From Microlunatus phosphovorus NM-1 (lineage in GTDB: Bacteria; Actinomycetota; Actinomycetes; Propionibacteriales; Propionibacteriaceae): a stretch of DNA of 64,000 nucleotides. The stretch covers positions 1,364,001 to 1,428,000 of the forward strand of contig NC_015635.1 in assembly GCF_000270245.1 (NCBI RefSeq), written 5' to 3'. Shown here piece after piece: positions 1 through 8,222 of this stretch (position 1 is its first letter; each line of letters opens with the position of its first letter). The notes below the pieces were generated by a model that saw only the letters and a program-made list of their open reading frames with translations, had not been told where the DNA came from and ran no database searches. The position numbers were made by a program, and so were the translations under genes.

Positions 1-1023
1 GATCGTCGACCACTGACCGTCGATGGTCGCGGTCTTGGCGTGCACCATCGCACCTTGGTAGAGGAAGAGCTTCACCCCACTGGCCAGCAGTTGACCGTAG
101 AAGCCCCGCGACAGCCAGTCGGCGACGATGTGGTTCGACTCCTGCGGCACGATGATCTGCACGTCGACGCCGCGCTCGGCGGCGCGCATCAACGCGGCGA
201 GCATGTTGGTGTCGGGAATCAGGTACGCGTGCGTCAGGTAGATGCGATGCGAGGCGCGATCGATCGCGTCGAGATACATGTTGCGGATCGGATAGACCAG
301 CAGTCGGGGCAGATTCCGGTGCACCCGGATGTCGGGCTGCCAGTGCTCGCTTCCATAGTCCGGCAGCGCCGGCTGATGCCGACCGGCGAACAGGTTCCAG
401 TAGTCGATGAAGGCGTTCCGCATGTCCCAGACGATGTCGCCGGTCAGCCGGGCATGCGTGTCGCGCCAGTCGGTCGCATACAGCGACCCGATGTTGTAGC
501 CGCCGACGAACGCCGCGTCGTGGTCGACGACCAGCAGCTTGCGGTGATCGCGGCCGGAGTTGCGGATCATCCGGAACGGACTGGCGATCAGCGGATGACG
601 GCGTACGTTGATGGTCGGCGGCAGGTCGAAGAAGGATCGCGGCACCACCAGGTTGGCGAACACGTCGTAGACCACATAGACCGACACTCCGCGGTCGGCC
701 GCCTCGATCAAAGCCCGCTTGAACGACTGGCCGATCCGATCGTTCTTCCAGATGAAGGTCTCGAAGAAGATCTCGGACTTGGCCTGCCGGATGGCGCCGA
801 GCATGTCGTAGTAGAGGTCCTCGCCATAGGTGTAGAGCGTCACCTCCGAGCCGCCGGCGGTCACCGAGCGGGCCGGCACTCGAGGGAACCTCGCCGGGGC
901 GCGGTGTCGCTTGCGGTGTTGGTCGATCGCCACAAGCGTCAGCAGCGTCACTCCCTGCACAGCAGCCACAGCGAGAGCGACCCGCTTGAGGACGCTCCCG
1001 ACTTTCATCCGACGCCACTGCAT
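1..1023 (-). CDS. phospholipase D / cardiolipin synthase-like protein (3' end cut by window edge)
   Basis: The frame reads from the minus strand and leaves the window at base 1, so the C-terminus is missing. About 341 codons are visible. An N-terminal hydrophobic helix (about residues 11-31) anchors it in the membrane. The first PLD motif reads HRKLLVVD followed by AFVGGYNIGS, and the second reads HAKTATID at the very edge; these HxKx4D motifs are the paired catalytic sites of the cardiolipin synthase/PLD family, which forms a phospho-histidine intermediate. The start could be ATG at 1023 or at 1008 (MKVGSVLKR), five codons later. It resembles the second PLD protein at 61.9-63.4 kb in its motifs but has only one N-terminal helix. 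Exact substrate is not shown by the sequence. Confidence 0.85.
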   Translation of the reverse strand, partial: MQWRRMKVGSVLKRVALAVAAVQGVTLLTLVAIDQHRKRHRAPARFPRVPARSVTAGGSEVTLYTYGEDLYYDMLGAIRQAKSEIFFETFIWKNDRIGQSFKRALIEAADRGVSVYVVYDVFANLVVPRSFFDLPPTINVRRHPLIASPFRMIRNSGRDHRKLLVVDHDAAFVGGYNIGSLYATDWRDTHARLTGDIVWDMRNAFIDYWNLFAGRHQPALPDYGSEHWQPDIRVHRNLPRLLVYPIRNMYLDAIDRASHRIYLTHAYLIPDTNMLAALMRAAERGVDVQIIVPQESNHIVADWLSRGFYGQLLASGVKLFLYQGAMVHAKTATIDGQWSTI

Positions 1024-1069
1024 GCGATCGATCTTAGGTGTCGGTTCTCAATACTAGGGTGGAGCCGAG

Positions 1070-3898
1070 ATGTCAGCCGCACCACATGAATCAGCCCGTA
1101 CGCCGGTCCGCTCTGCCGACGAGTTGGCCTGGGAGGCCCTGTTGAGTCCCGACACCGGCAGCACCGCCGAGTCGCTGCTCGGGGCTGCCGACCCGAAGGT
1201 CGGTGAGTCGGCCGAGCAGCCGCGTCGCAGAGGCCGGCCCAAGGTCGATCTGCTCGCGGGGCTCAATCCAGCCCAACGGGAGGCCGTGCTGCATGCAGGC
1301 TCGCCGGTGCTCGTGGTGGCCGGCGCCGGCTCGGGCAAGACCAGGGTGCTGACCCGACGGATCGCGTACCTGGTGGGCGAGCGCAAGGTGCATCCCGGCT
1401 CGATCCTGGCGATCACCTTCACCAACAAGGCAGCCGCGGAGATGCGGCACCGGGTGGCCGACCTGATCGGCGGGCGCGCGAAGCTGATGTGGATCTCGAC
1501 CTTCCACTCTGCCTGCGTCCGCATCCTGCGCAGCGACATCAACCGGTTCGGGCTGTCCCGCACCTTTTCCATCTACGACGACGCGGATTCCAAGCGGCTG
1601 ATGCAGTTGGTGCTGAACGATCTGGGGCTGGACCCGAAGAAGTATCCGACCCGTGCCCTGCTCAGCTGGGTGTCGAATCAGAAGAACGAGCTGATCGACC
1701 ACGAGACGGCGGCCTCACTGGCGACCTCGGAGCAGGATCGCAACAACGCCGCGGCGTACGCGGAGTATCAGCGGCGGCTGGCGGCGGCCAACGCCCTCGA
1801 CTTCGACGACATCATCATGACCACCGTGCACCTGCTGCAAGCCTTCCCGGAGCTGCGCGAGCAGTATCGCCGCCGGTTCCGGCATGTGCTGGTCGACGAG
1901 TATCAAGACACCAACCATGCGCAGTATGTGCTGATCCGCGAGCTGTGCTCCACCGAGCTCTCCGACGCCGCAGGACACGCGGGGGAGACAGAACGCGACG
2001 GGGAGCTGGGGCGCGACAGCGAGCATGACGTCGAGCCGCCGGAGCTGATGGTGGTCGGCGACTCCGACCAGTCGATCTATGCCTTCCGCGGCGCCACCAT
2101 CCGCAACATCCTCGACTTCGAGTCCGACTTCCCCGGCGCCCGGACCATCCTGCTGGAGCAGAACTACCGCTCCACCCAGACCATCCTGAACGCGGCCAAC
2201 GCGGTGATCGTGCAGAACGAGAACCGCAAGCCCAAACGGTTGTGGTCCGAGGCCGGCGACGGCCCGCTGATCACCGGATATGTGGCCGACAGTGAGCACG
2301 ACGAGGCGCAGTTCGTGGCCCGCGAGATCGACAAGCTTCGTGACGAGAAGCAGCTCACCTACGGTGACGTGGCCGTCTTCTATCGCACCAACGCGCAGTC
2401 ACGTGCCTTCGAGGAGGTGTTCATCCGGGTCGGCATGCCCTACAAGGTGGTCGGCGGGGTGCGCTTCTACGAGCGGCGCGAGATCCGCGACGCTATCGCC
2501 TATCTGCGGGCGATCGCCAACCGAGCCGATGACGTGTCGCTGCGCCGGATCCTCAACGTGCCCAAGCGGGGGATCGGCGACAAGGCCGAGGGGGCGGTCG
2601 CCGACCTGGCCGCGCGCGAACGGATCAGCTTCGGCGATGCGCTGCGCAGAGTCGACGAGATCGACGGGCTGGCCACTCGCTCGGCTCGGCTGCTCACCGA
2701 TTTCGCCGCCTTCATGGACGCTCATGAGGCGATGGTGACGAACGGTGTGCCGGCCGACCAGATCCTGCTCAGTGTGCTGGAGAAGTCCGGCTACTTGGCT
2801 GAGCTGTCGGGTTCGGAGGATCCGCAGGACGAGACTCGGCTGGAGAACCTGCAGGAGCTGATCGGGGTGGCTCGCGAGTTCGTCGCCGAGGCGACGCCGG
2901 TCGCCCCGGGTGACTTCGAGTTGACCGCCGAGGACCTCGCTGGACTGACCGCCGAGGAACTGGCCGAGCTCGCGCTGCTGACCGGAGTGGATCCGCAGAC
3001 CGGTGAGCTGGCAACTGCCGCGACCATGCCGGCTGCGTCGGATCCGGGCGAGTCCGCTTCGGAAGGATCGGATCCGGATGGCGAGCCGGAGGACGGCTCG
3101 CTCAGTCTGGCCGCCGGGGCGCCCGAGCCGGATCCCTCACTGGGCGCTTTCCTCGAACGAGTGGCGCTGGTGGCCGATTCCGATCAGATCCCGGACACCA
3201 ATGAGTCGGCCGGCGTGGTGACCCTGATGACCTTGCACACCGCCAAGGGCCTGGAGTTCGACACCGTCTTCCTGACCGGACTGGAGGATGCGGTATTCCC
3301 CCACCAGCGGTCATTGCAGGCCGTCGGCGACGAAGACCGGGCTGAGTCGTCCAGCCGGGTGGCCGCGTACGGACGGGCCGGGGGAGCGGGCTCGAAGCGC
3401 CGGGACTCCAAGGAGCTGGAGGAGGAACGGCGGTTGGCGTACGTGGGGATCACCCGGGCCCAACAGCGGCTCTATCTGACCCGGGCGGTCGTCCGGACCG
3501 TGTGGGGTACGCCGCAGCACAACCCACCGAGTCGATTCCTGAACGAGATCCCGGAGCGGCTGATCGACTGGCGCCGGCTGCAGTCGGCGACCACGAGCTG
3601 GCGGAACACGTCGGCCACCAGCCGTAGTCAGACGACGTGGCGGGCCAGGCCGGGCGCGGGTTCGTACGGCGGGTCGGGCGGCGCGGACGGTGGCTCGCCG
3701 GCCTTCGGCTCCGGGCGGCGGACCGCCAAGGAGGTGCCCGTCCTCGCAGCTGGAGACAAGGTGTTGCACACCCGCTTCGGGCTGGGGAAGGTGATCGCCA
3801 CCTCCGGCTCGGTCGAGGACCCTCGCGCCGACGTCGACTTCGGCTCGCACGGCATCAAACGCCTCGCCGTCCGCCACGCCCCGATCGAGAAGTTGTAG
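1070..3898 (+). CDS. pcrA: ATP-dependent DNA helicase PcrA/UvrD (superfamily 1A)
   Basis: The 942-residue protein is a 3'-5' DNA helicase of the UvrD/PcrA/Rep family, acting in nucleotide excision repair and replication restart. An N-terminal extension of about 60 residues precedes the Q motif (LNPAQREAV, about 65-73). Walker A is GAGSGKT (85-91), followed by TFTNKAAAEM; motif II is VDEYQDT (275-281), followed by GDSDQSIYAFRGA, QNYRST, TAKGLEFDTV and AYVGITRA. A C-terminal tudor-like domain (VLHTRFGLGKV) ends the protein, as in PcrA. Two acidic low-complexity inserts interrupt conserved regions, one just after the DEYQDT motif and one around residues 645-690. The gene is convergent with the first M23 gene, with a structured repeat between them. 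Confidence 0.96.
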   Translation: MSAAPHESARTPVRSADELAWEALLSPDTGSTAESLLGAADPKVGESAEQPRRRGRPKVDLLAGLNPAQREAVLHAGSPVLVVAGAGSGKTRVLTRRIAYLVGERKVHPGSILAITFTNKAAAEMRHRVADLIGGRAKLMWISTFHSACVRILRSDINRFGLSRTFSIYDDADSKRLMQLVLNDLGLDPKKYPTRALLSWVSNQKNELIDHETAASLATSEQDRNNAAAYAEYQRRLAAANALDFDDIIMTTVHLLQAFPELREQYRRRFRHVLVDEYQDTNHAQYVLIRELCSTELSDAAGHAGETERDGELGRDSEHDVEPPELMVVGDSDQSIYAFRGATIRNILDFESDFPGARTILLEQNYRSTQTILNAANAVIVQNENRKPKRLWSEAGDGPLITGYVADSEHDEAQFVAREIDKLRDEKQLTYGDVAVFYRTNAQSRAFEEVFIRVGMPYKVVGGVRFYERREIRDAIAYLRAIANRADDVSLRRILNVPKRGIGDKAEGAVADLAARERISFGDALRRVDEIDGLATRSARLLTDFAAFMDAHEAMVTNGVPADQILLSVLEKSGYLAELSGSEDPQDETRLENLQELIGVAREFVAEATPVAPGDFELTAEDLAGLTAEELAELALLTGVDPQTGELATAATMPAASDPGESASEGSDPDGEPEDGSLSLAAGAPEPDPSLGAFLERVALVADSDQIPDTNESAGVVTLMTLHTAKGLEFDTVFLTGLEDAVFPHQRSLQAVGDEDRAESSSRVAAYGRAGGAGSKRRDSKELEEERRLAYVGITRAQQRLYLTRAVVRTVWGTPQHNPPSRFLNEIPERLIDWRRLQSATTSWRNTSATSRSQTTWRARPGAGSYGGSGGADGGSPAFGSGRRTAKEVPVLAAGDKVLHTRFGLGKVIATSGSVEDPRADVDFGSHGIKRLAVRHAPIEKL

Positions 3899-3908
3899 GG
3901 AGCAATCG

Positions 3909-4066
3909 GCGCGCAGCGGAGTAGCGAGTGACGACTCCCGTCGCGAGCGGCCGTGAGCGTAGCGCGGCTCTGCCTGGACTGAGGAGTCGAGCAGACATGT
4001 TCTTCCGTCTGCGAGCGACGAGGGAAGGCAGAGTCTGGAGCGCGGAGCGAACAGCGAGTGACGACT
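3909..4066. repeat. structured repeat element, copy 1
   Basis: This fills the gap between convergent pcrA and the M23 gene. Identical 14-mers AGCGAGTGACGACT bound it at 3923-3936 and 4053-4066. Inside are nested inverted repeats: outer arms CTCTGCCT (3968-3975) and AGGCAGAG (4026-4033), inner arms GCAGAC (3991-3996) and GTCTGC (4007-4012) around a GTTCTT-containing loop. A second copy lies at 24.33-24.47 kb with compensatory changes in the stems. The right boundary repeat supplies the stop codon of the M23 gene. Function is unknown; a folded RNA, a bidirectional terminator or a small non-autonomous mobile element are all possible. Confidence 0.75.
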
Positions 4067-4979
4067 AACGCAGCTTGAGGCCGAGCTTGTGCAGCCACGG
4101 CTCGGGGTCGACGGCGGTGTAGACGTCGCCCGGCTCGGCGCCGCGTGGATAGACCTCGAAGTGCAGGTGCGGGCCAAAGGCGCGACCACTCTGGCCGACG
4201 TGGCCGAGGAGCTTGCCGCCGGTGACCTTCTGGCCATCCTGGACCGAGATCGAGGACATGTGCGCGTACAGGGTCTGCGTGCCGTCGGCGTGCTTGAGCA
4301 CCACGTAGCTGCCGGCCCAGCCGCCTGCTTCGCCACCGGAGCCGGCATGCTCGACCACGCCTGCGGTCGGGGCGTGGATGGCGGTGCCGATCGGCGCGGA
4401 GAAGTCGAGCCCGGTGTGATAGCGCGCCCAGGCTCCCACATCGCCGAACCGTGCGACGAGTGTGTAGGACTTCACGGGCAGCGTGGGAGTGCCCAACGCC
4501 TTCTTGACTGCATCGGCCTTCTTCTTCGCCTTCACCAGCTTCTGTTGCAGCTTCGTGGTGGCCTTCGACTCCCGGGCGAGCAGCGCGGTGCGTGCGTCGT
4601 ACGCGTGCAGGTCGACCTGTGCTGAGTCGGCCGGCTCGGACAGTGCGGTGACATCGAGATCGACGGCCTTGCCGGTGTCGGTCAACGCGGCGCGGAAGTT
4701 GGAACGGCTGATGGTGCTGCTGTCCCGCTCGAACTCCGACGGCTGATCGACGCCCGGTACGACGGTGGTGACGATCGCTGACTGGCTGATGTTGTCGGTC
4801 GTCTGGGCCGAGCTGGTGGAAGAGAGTCCGGCAGTGACACCGAGACCCAGCACCGAGACCGCGAGAGCGGCCAGGCCGGCGTTGAGGGCGCCTGGCACGA
4901 GGCGTACGTACTCGGGCCATCGCCGCTCTGGCGGCGCGGCTCGTCGCGCAACGGCGCGCTGGGACTGCATTCTGGGCAC
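4065..4979 (-). CDS. M23 family metallopeptidase (peptidoglycan endopeptidase), 1
   Basis: The 304-residue protein has a basic N-terminus, one hydrophobic segment (about residues 34-56) that can act as signal or anchor, an alanine/lysine-rich linker with coiled-coil character (about 120-165) and a C-terminal LytM/M23 domain. Zinc ligands are visible in HTGLDF (HxxxD) and HLHFEVYP (HxH). M23 enzymes cut peptide cross-links of cell wall. The start is GTG at 4979 or ATG at 4970 (MQSQRAVARR). The stop codon falls inside the direct repeat of the adjacent repeat element. It is a paralogue of the next gene: both share linker-type N-termini, the sequence RYHTGLDF and the tandem GATAAC-like upstream box. 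Confidence 0.9.
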   Translation of the reverse strand: MPRMQSQRAVARRAAPPERRWPEYVRLVPGALNAGLAALAVSVLGLGVTAGLSSTSSAQTTDNISQSAIVTTVVPGVDQPSEFERDSSTISRSNFRAALTDTGKAVDLDVTALSEPADSAQVDLHAYDARTALLARESKATTKLQQKLVKAKKKADAVKKALGTPTLPVKSYTLVARFGDVGAWARYHTGLDFSAPIGTAIHAPTAGVVEHAGSGGEAGGWAGSYVVLKHADGTQTLYAHMSSISVQDGQKVTGGKLLGHVGQSGRAFGPHLHFEVYPRGAEPGDVYTAVDPEPWLHKLGLKLR

Positions 4980-5047
4980 GCAGAACTCCTGGGTCGGACA
5001 ACAGGGGCTGCGTTACTCGTGAGCTCCACGTCAGGGAGTGCCCGATT

Positions 5048-5159
5048 CAGGGAAACATTCACGTCGGGAGTTCCCTGAGGCGGACGTCGCGTCAGCGCGA
5101 CCTCGGATGCAGCCAGTGGGGTATCCGGTGGAGGCCACCGGACGGTTGCTGCCTCTGAC
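5048..5159 (-). other. structured leader region upstream of M23 gene 1
   Basis: Three inverted repeats lie in the presumed 5' leader of the M23 gene: CAGGGAA/TTCCCTG (5048-5077), GTCGCG/CGCGAC around TCAG (about 5086-5101) and CCGGTGG/CCACCGG (5125-5141), the last enclosed by GCAGC/GCTGC. c-di-AMP (ydaO) riboswitches often precede cell-wall hydrolase genes in Actinobacteria, but the conserved ydaO core was not recognised here. It is recorded only as a potentially folded leader. The rest of the gap, 5200-5406, shows nothing but a weak direct repeat around CGAATG.CGTCGA. Confidence 0.35.
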
Positions 5160-5194
5160 GATAACGGATTGGTAACACGGTTTAAACCTCAAAC
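5160..5194 (-). promoter_or_regulatory. tandem GATAAC/GGTAAC box upstream of M23 gene 1
   Basis: On the plus strand GATAAC (5160-5165) and GGTAAC (5171-5176) form a direct repeat with an 11-bp period, followed by AAACCTCAAAC (5184-5194). Read toward the gene this is GTTTGAGGTTT, then GTTACC-N5-GTTATC. The same pair occurs upstream of the second M23 gene (6581-6609). Head-to-tail half-sites one helical turn apart are typical of OmpR-family regulators. MtrA, which controls wall hydrolase genes in Corynebacterium and Mycobacterium, is the natural candidate by inference. Confidence 0.55.
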
Positions 5195-5406
5195 AGACCA
5201 GTCGGTCGGGTGGTCGCGGGTCTGCGAGGGGTTTTGTGAGCAAAGTCTCCTGGTCAGGACGTGATCCGGGTCAGGATGGCGGGCTGCGACGGCGAATGTC
5301 GTCGATTGATGCCAAGCGTTGGCTGGGTGGCTGCGAATGCCGTCGAATGACGGAAGCGTCGCGGTTGGAACGCGTGCGTACGCCGGTGTGGGCGGAGCGG
5401 GCAGGC

Positions 5407-6519
5407 TCAGTTGACGTTGACGCCGATGCTGCGCAGCCAGGGAGAGGGATTGACGGCGCGATAGACGTCACCGTATTTCACGCCGGCCGGATAGAGCTCG
5501 AAGTGCAGGTGTGGCCCGAAGGCACGGCCGGTGCTGCCGACGTAACCGATGACCTGACCGGCCTTGACGGACTGCCCGGCCTGCACCGCCATCGACGACA
5601 TGTGCGAGGACATGGTGGTCAGACCGCCGGCATGCCGGATGGCGACGTGGTTTCCGGACCAGTCGCCGCTATTGCCGACGTAGAGAACCACGCCGTCGGC
5701 GACCGCCTTGATCGGGGTGCCGAAACCCGCCCGGAAGTCGAGTCCGGTGTGATAGCGCGACCACAGTCCATACTGGCCGAAGTGTGCGCCGACCACGGCG
5801 CCGGGCACCGGCGAAGCGCTGCCGCCTCCGGCCGAGACCGTGGGATCGGAGTTCCCGGCGAGCAGGGAGGTGTCGGTGCTGGCGCCCTGCTGATCGGCTT
5901 CGGCGGCGACCCGCTTGCGCACAGCCTCGGCGAGCCGTTGCTGGGCGATCTTGACTGCGGTCTGCCGCGTGGCCTGCTCGGTGGAGGCGAGTTCCTGGCT
6001 GCGTGCCGCGCCGCCGGCATCGCGGGCGGCCTGGCTGAGTTCTTCGGCTGACTTCGCCAGATCCTCGGCGCGCTGCGCGGCCCGCTCCTTGACCACGGCG
6101 GCCTGGAGGTTCGCGCTTCGAGACGTGTTCTCCACCGCTTGTGGGCGCGTGAATGCGGCCAGGCTCTGGTCGGCGGCCGCATTGTCGGCGGACTGGTTGC
6201 CCGGGGCAACCGCAGCCGTGACGGTGCCGGCCACCTGGTCGGTCTGCGCAATGGCGACCGGAGCAGGTGCTGACACAGGCTGGGCGCTGGTGGTCAATGA
6301 CACCGAAGCGGCGACCCCCAGGCCGAGGGCAGAGATGGCGAGAGCTGCGAGACCATGGGACAGCCAACCACGGCGTCCCTCGACCGAGACCTTCCGCGTC
6401 GGCGTACGCCGCTCACGGCACTCGGCCGACTGCGATGCCACCTGGCTGCTCCCATCGTCACGTACCACCGCGAGGGTGGCTGTCCTTGCTCGGCGCCGCC
6501 CACCTTGATGGTGAATCAC
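5407..6519 (-). CDS. M23 family metallopeptidase (peptidoglycan endopeptidase), 2
   Basis: This paralogue of the preceding M23 protein has a hydrophobic signal/anchor near AALAISALGLGVA, a long alanine-rich segment with coiled-coil character (AEDLAKSAEELSQAARDAGG), a short Gly/Ser linker and a C-terminal M23 domain. Zinc ligands are in RYHTGLDFRAG and FGPHLHFELYP. The open frame extends upstream to a TTG at 6600, but that start lies against the tandem GATAAC box at 6581-6597, so it is probably promoter. GTG at 6519 (then IHHQGGRRR) is a more likely start, though its ribosome site is weak. It is probably exported and acts on peptidoglycan. Confidence 0.87.
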   Translation of the reverse strand: MIHHQGGRRRARTATLAVVRDDGSSQVASQSAECRERRTPTRKVSVEGRRGWLSHGLAALAISALGLGVAASVSLTTSAQPVSAPAPVAIAQTDQVAGTVTAAVAPGNQSADNAAADQSLAAFTRPQAVENTSRSANLQAAVVKERAAQRAEDLAKSAEELSQAARDAGGAARSQELASTEQATRQTAVKIAQQRLAEAVRKRVAAEADQQGASTDTSLLAGNSDPTVSAGGGSASPVPGAVVGAHFGQYGLWSRYHTGLDFRAGFGTPIKAVADGVVLYVGNSGDWSGNHVAIRHAGGLTTMSSHMSSMAVQAGQSVKAGQVIGYVGSTGRAFGPHLHFELYPAGVKYGDVYRAVNPSPWLRSIGVNVN

Positions 6520-6580
6520 CAGGGTCGAGTCGTCGCGATTGTCTTTGATACGCCTGACTCGAAGCGGGGGCACAGAAGAA

Positions 6581-6609
6581 GATAACGGACTGATAACCAA
6601 ACCTCAAAC
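6581..6609 (-). promoter_or_regulatory. tandem GATAAC box upstream of M23 gene 2
   Basis: Two exact GATAAC copies (6581-6586 and 6592-6597) stand 11 bp apart and are followed by AAACCTCAAAC at 6599-6609. This matches the arrangement upstream of the first M23 gene, except that the spacing to the AAACCTCAAAC element is 1 bp here and 7 bp there. It argues that one response regulator drives both genes and that the true translation start lies downstream of the box. Confidence 0.55.
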
Positions 6610-6709
6610 CCGTCGTCGCTTCCGCCCCACAACCGCGACGTCACGCAGTCCCCACGATAGCCGCCGCGGCGGCCCCGCGCAGGGGTCGGAGCCAGATTCG
6701 ATCGGCGAC

Positions 6710-7579
6710 TCAGTCGACCAGAGAGCCGGCCACGGTGGCTTCGTGCGGGTCGAACTCCACCTGGTCGTCCAACTGGGCCAGCGCAGCGGCGATCTGGAAC
6801 GCGATGCCCCGGTCATTGGTCAGCGACATGTGTCCGATGCCGTGCACCGGCACATTGCGCACTCGCAGGTCGGGGTGCTCGATCCGGGCATTGCGACTGG
6901 GGACGATCAGCTGGTCCAGGTCGGAGTGGAAGGCGAGGAAGCGGGTGTCGCACGACGGTGCGGGTTCGTTGAGTTCCGCGATCAAGTCGGAGTCCGGACG
7001 CAGTTGGCGTACCAGCGGCAGCATCGAGCCGACCCGTGCCAGCGCGGAGCCTTGATGCGGCGTCCCAAGGGTGACCAGCGTGTGCACCCGCTCGTGGCCG
7101 CCCATCCGTTGCACGTAGTAGCGACTGATCAGCCCACCGAGACTGTGCCCGATGACATGGATCTTCTCGTAGCCGGATTCGGCCACCAGGCGCTCGACAG
7201 CGGTCGCCAGATCGAGTGCGGTGGCCCGCACGTCGGTGGTCAGCAACCCGTAGTCGAAGGAGGACAGATCGGTGAATCCGCGGCGGCGCAGCGCTCGCTC
7301 CAGCGGATCGAAGATCGTGTGGTTGTCGACGATGCCGTGCACCAGCAGGATCGGTGTCGCTGCCGCATCGACCGCGTAATGGACCAGGCTGCGCTGGTGA
7401 AGATTGAGACCGCCCAGACTGTGGCGCTGATCGGGCTTGGCGTTGGAATCGCCGATCAATCCGAACGGGTACGCAATCAGATGGGCAGTCACCCAGCCGG
7501 CCTCCCGAGCCAGTCCAGCCGCCACCCGTGGCGCACGACGCGTCACGCGTGAAATGCCTTCGATGGCGGACTGACCCAC
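6710..7579 (-). CDS. alpha/beta hydrolase, lipase-like
   Basis: The 289-residue protein has the alpha/beta hydrolase core. [10 protein letters not shown] forms the oxyanion-hole region, GHSLGG carries the nucleophilic serine, and a later Asp and a His in VHGIGHMSL complete a plausible Ser-Asp-His triad. It resembles the triacylglycerol lipase/PGAP1-like esterase group common in Actinobacteria. No clear signal peptide is visible; the N-terminus is amphipathic with a hydrophobic stretch near [12 protein letters not shown]. Substrate is unknown. It is divergent from the B12-binding gene, and the two start regions are only about 60 bp apart. Confidence 0.85.
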   Translation of the reverse strand: MGQSAIEGISRVTRRAPRVAAGLAREAGWVTAHLIAYPFGLIGDSNAKPDQRHSLGGLNLHQRSLVHYAVDAAATPILLVHGIVDNHTIFDPLERALRRRGFTDLSSFDYGLLTTDVRATALDLATAVERLVAESGYEKIHVIGHSLGGLISRYYVQRMGGHERVHTLVTLGTPHQGSALARVGSMLPLVRQLRPDSDLIAELNEPAPSCDTRFLAFHSDLDQLIVPSRNARIEHPDLRVRNVPVHGIGHMSLTNDRGIAFQIAAALAQLDDQVEFDPHEATVAGSLVD

Positions 7580-7635
7580 GTAAGAAGATTACCTCCCACG
7601 GGGCTCGGCGTGAGGGAACTCGATATGCTCGCCGA

Positions 7636-8097
7636 GTGGGTATCGATGCCGACGTGACCCCACCCGAGTTCGAGTCCGGCTCTGCCTCGGGCGGTCCGCA
7701 GCGGCCGCTCCGCATCGTGGTGGCCAAACCCGGTTTGGATGGGCACGATCGCGGGGTCAAGATCGTCGCGCGGGCGCTGCGCGACGCCGGCATGGAGGTC
7801 ATCTACACCGGACTCCACCAGACTCCCGAGCAGATCGTGCAGACCGCTCTGGCCGAGGACGCCGACGCGGTCGGGCTGTCGGTGCTCTCCGGTGCCCACC
7901 TGACGCTCTTCCGCCGAGTGGTCGAGTTGCTGGCCGAGAACGACGCAAGAGACATCGTGGTGTTCGGCGGGGGGATCATCCCGGAGGCCGATCGCGAACC
8001 CCTGGCACGGCTGGGTGTCGCGCAGGTATTCACTCCGGGCGCCACGATGGCCGACATCGTCTCCTGGGTACGTGAGAACGTCCGGCCTGCCGGCTGA
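7636..8097 (+). CDS. cobalamin (B12)-binding domain protein, methylmalonyl-CoA mutase C-terminal-like
   Basis: The protein of about 153 residues is essentially a stand-alone B12-binding domain. DGHDRG (35-40) is the DxHxxG motif whose His coordinates cobalt in base-off/His-on enzymes; LSVLSGAH and FGGGIIPE are the other two cofactor contacts. It matches the small subunit/C-terminal domain of acyl-CoA mutases such as isobutyryl-CoA mutase IcmB. No mutase large subunit is in the window, so the partner is elsewhere. GTG at 7636 is preferred over upstream codons: TATGCT at 7623-7628 could be a -10 box that makes the message leaderless. It sits directly before sucC. Confidence 0.85.
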   Translation: MGIDADVTPPEFESGSASGGPQRPLRIVVAKPGLDGHDRGVKIVARALRDAGMEVIYTGLHQTPEQIVQTALAEDADAVGLSVLSGAHLTLFRRVVELLAENDARDIVVFGGGIIPEADREPLARLGVAQVFTPGATMADIVSWVRENVRPAG

Positions 8098-8222
8098 CAC
8101 CGCCCACCACCTTGTCGGTGCGCACCGATAGGCTCCGAGGTACGCACGATGCGAGGTGAGGTCTGAGGAAACGAGCCGATTCGGCCGTCGAGGGACTTCA
8201 CAAGTTGGACATGGAGGCCGGT

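Noticed and set aside
40-1089. Plus-strand frame of 349 codons at the left edge
   Set aside because: It is antisense to the PLD gene, whose HKD motifs are clear on the minus strand.
3909-4066. An insertion sequence at the pcrA/M23 junction
   Set aside because: No transposase or target duplication is present; the boundary repeats are part of the element and the structure is better explained as a small palindromic repeat.
5048-5159. A c-di-AMP (ydaO) riboswitch before M23 gene 1
   Set aside because: Position is suggestive, but the conserved GGGUGAAU and CAGCUAAC core sequences were not found.
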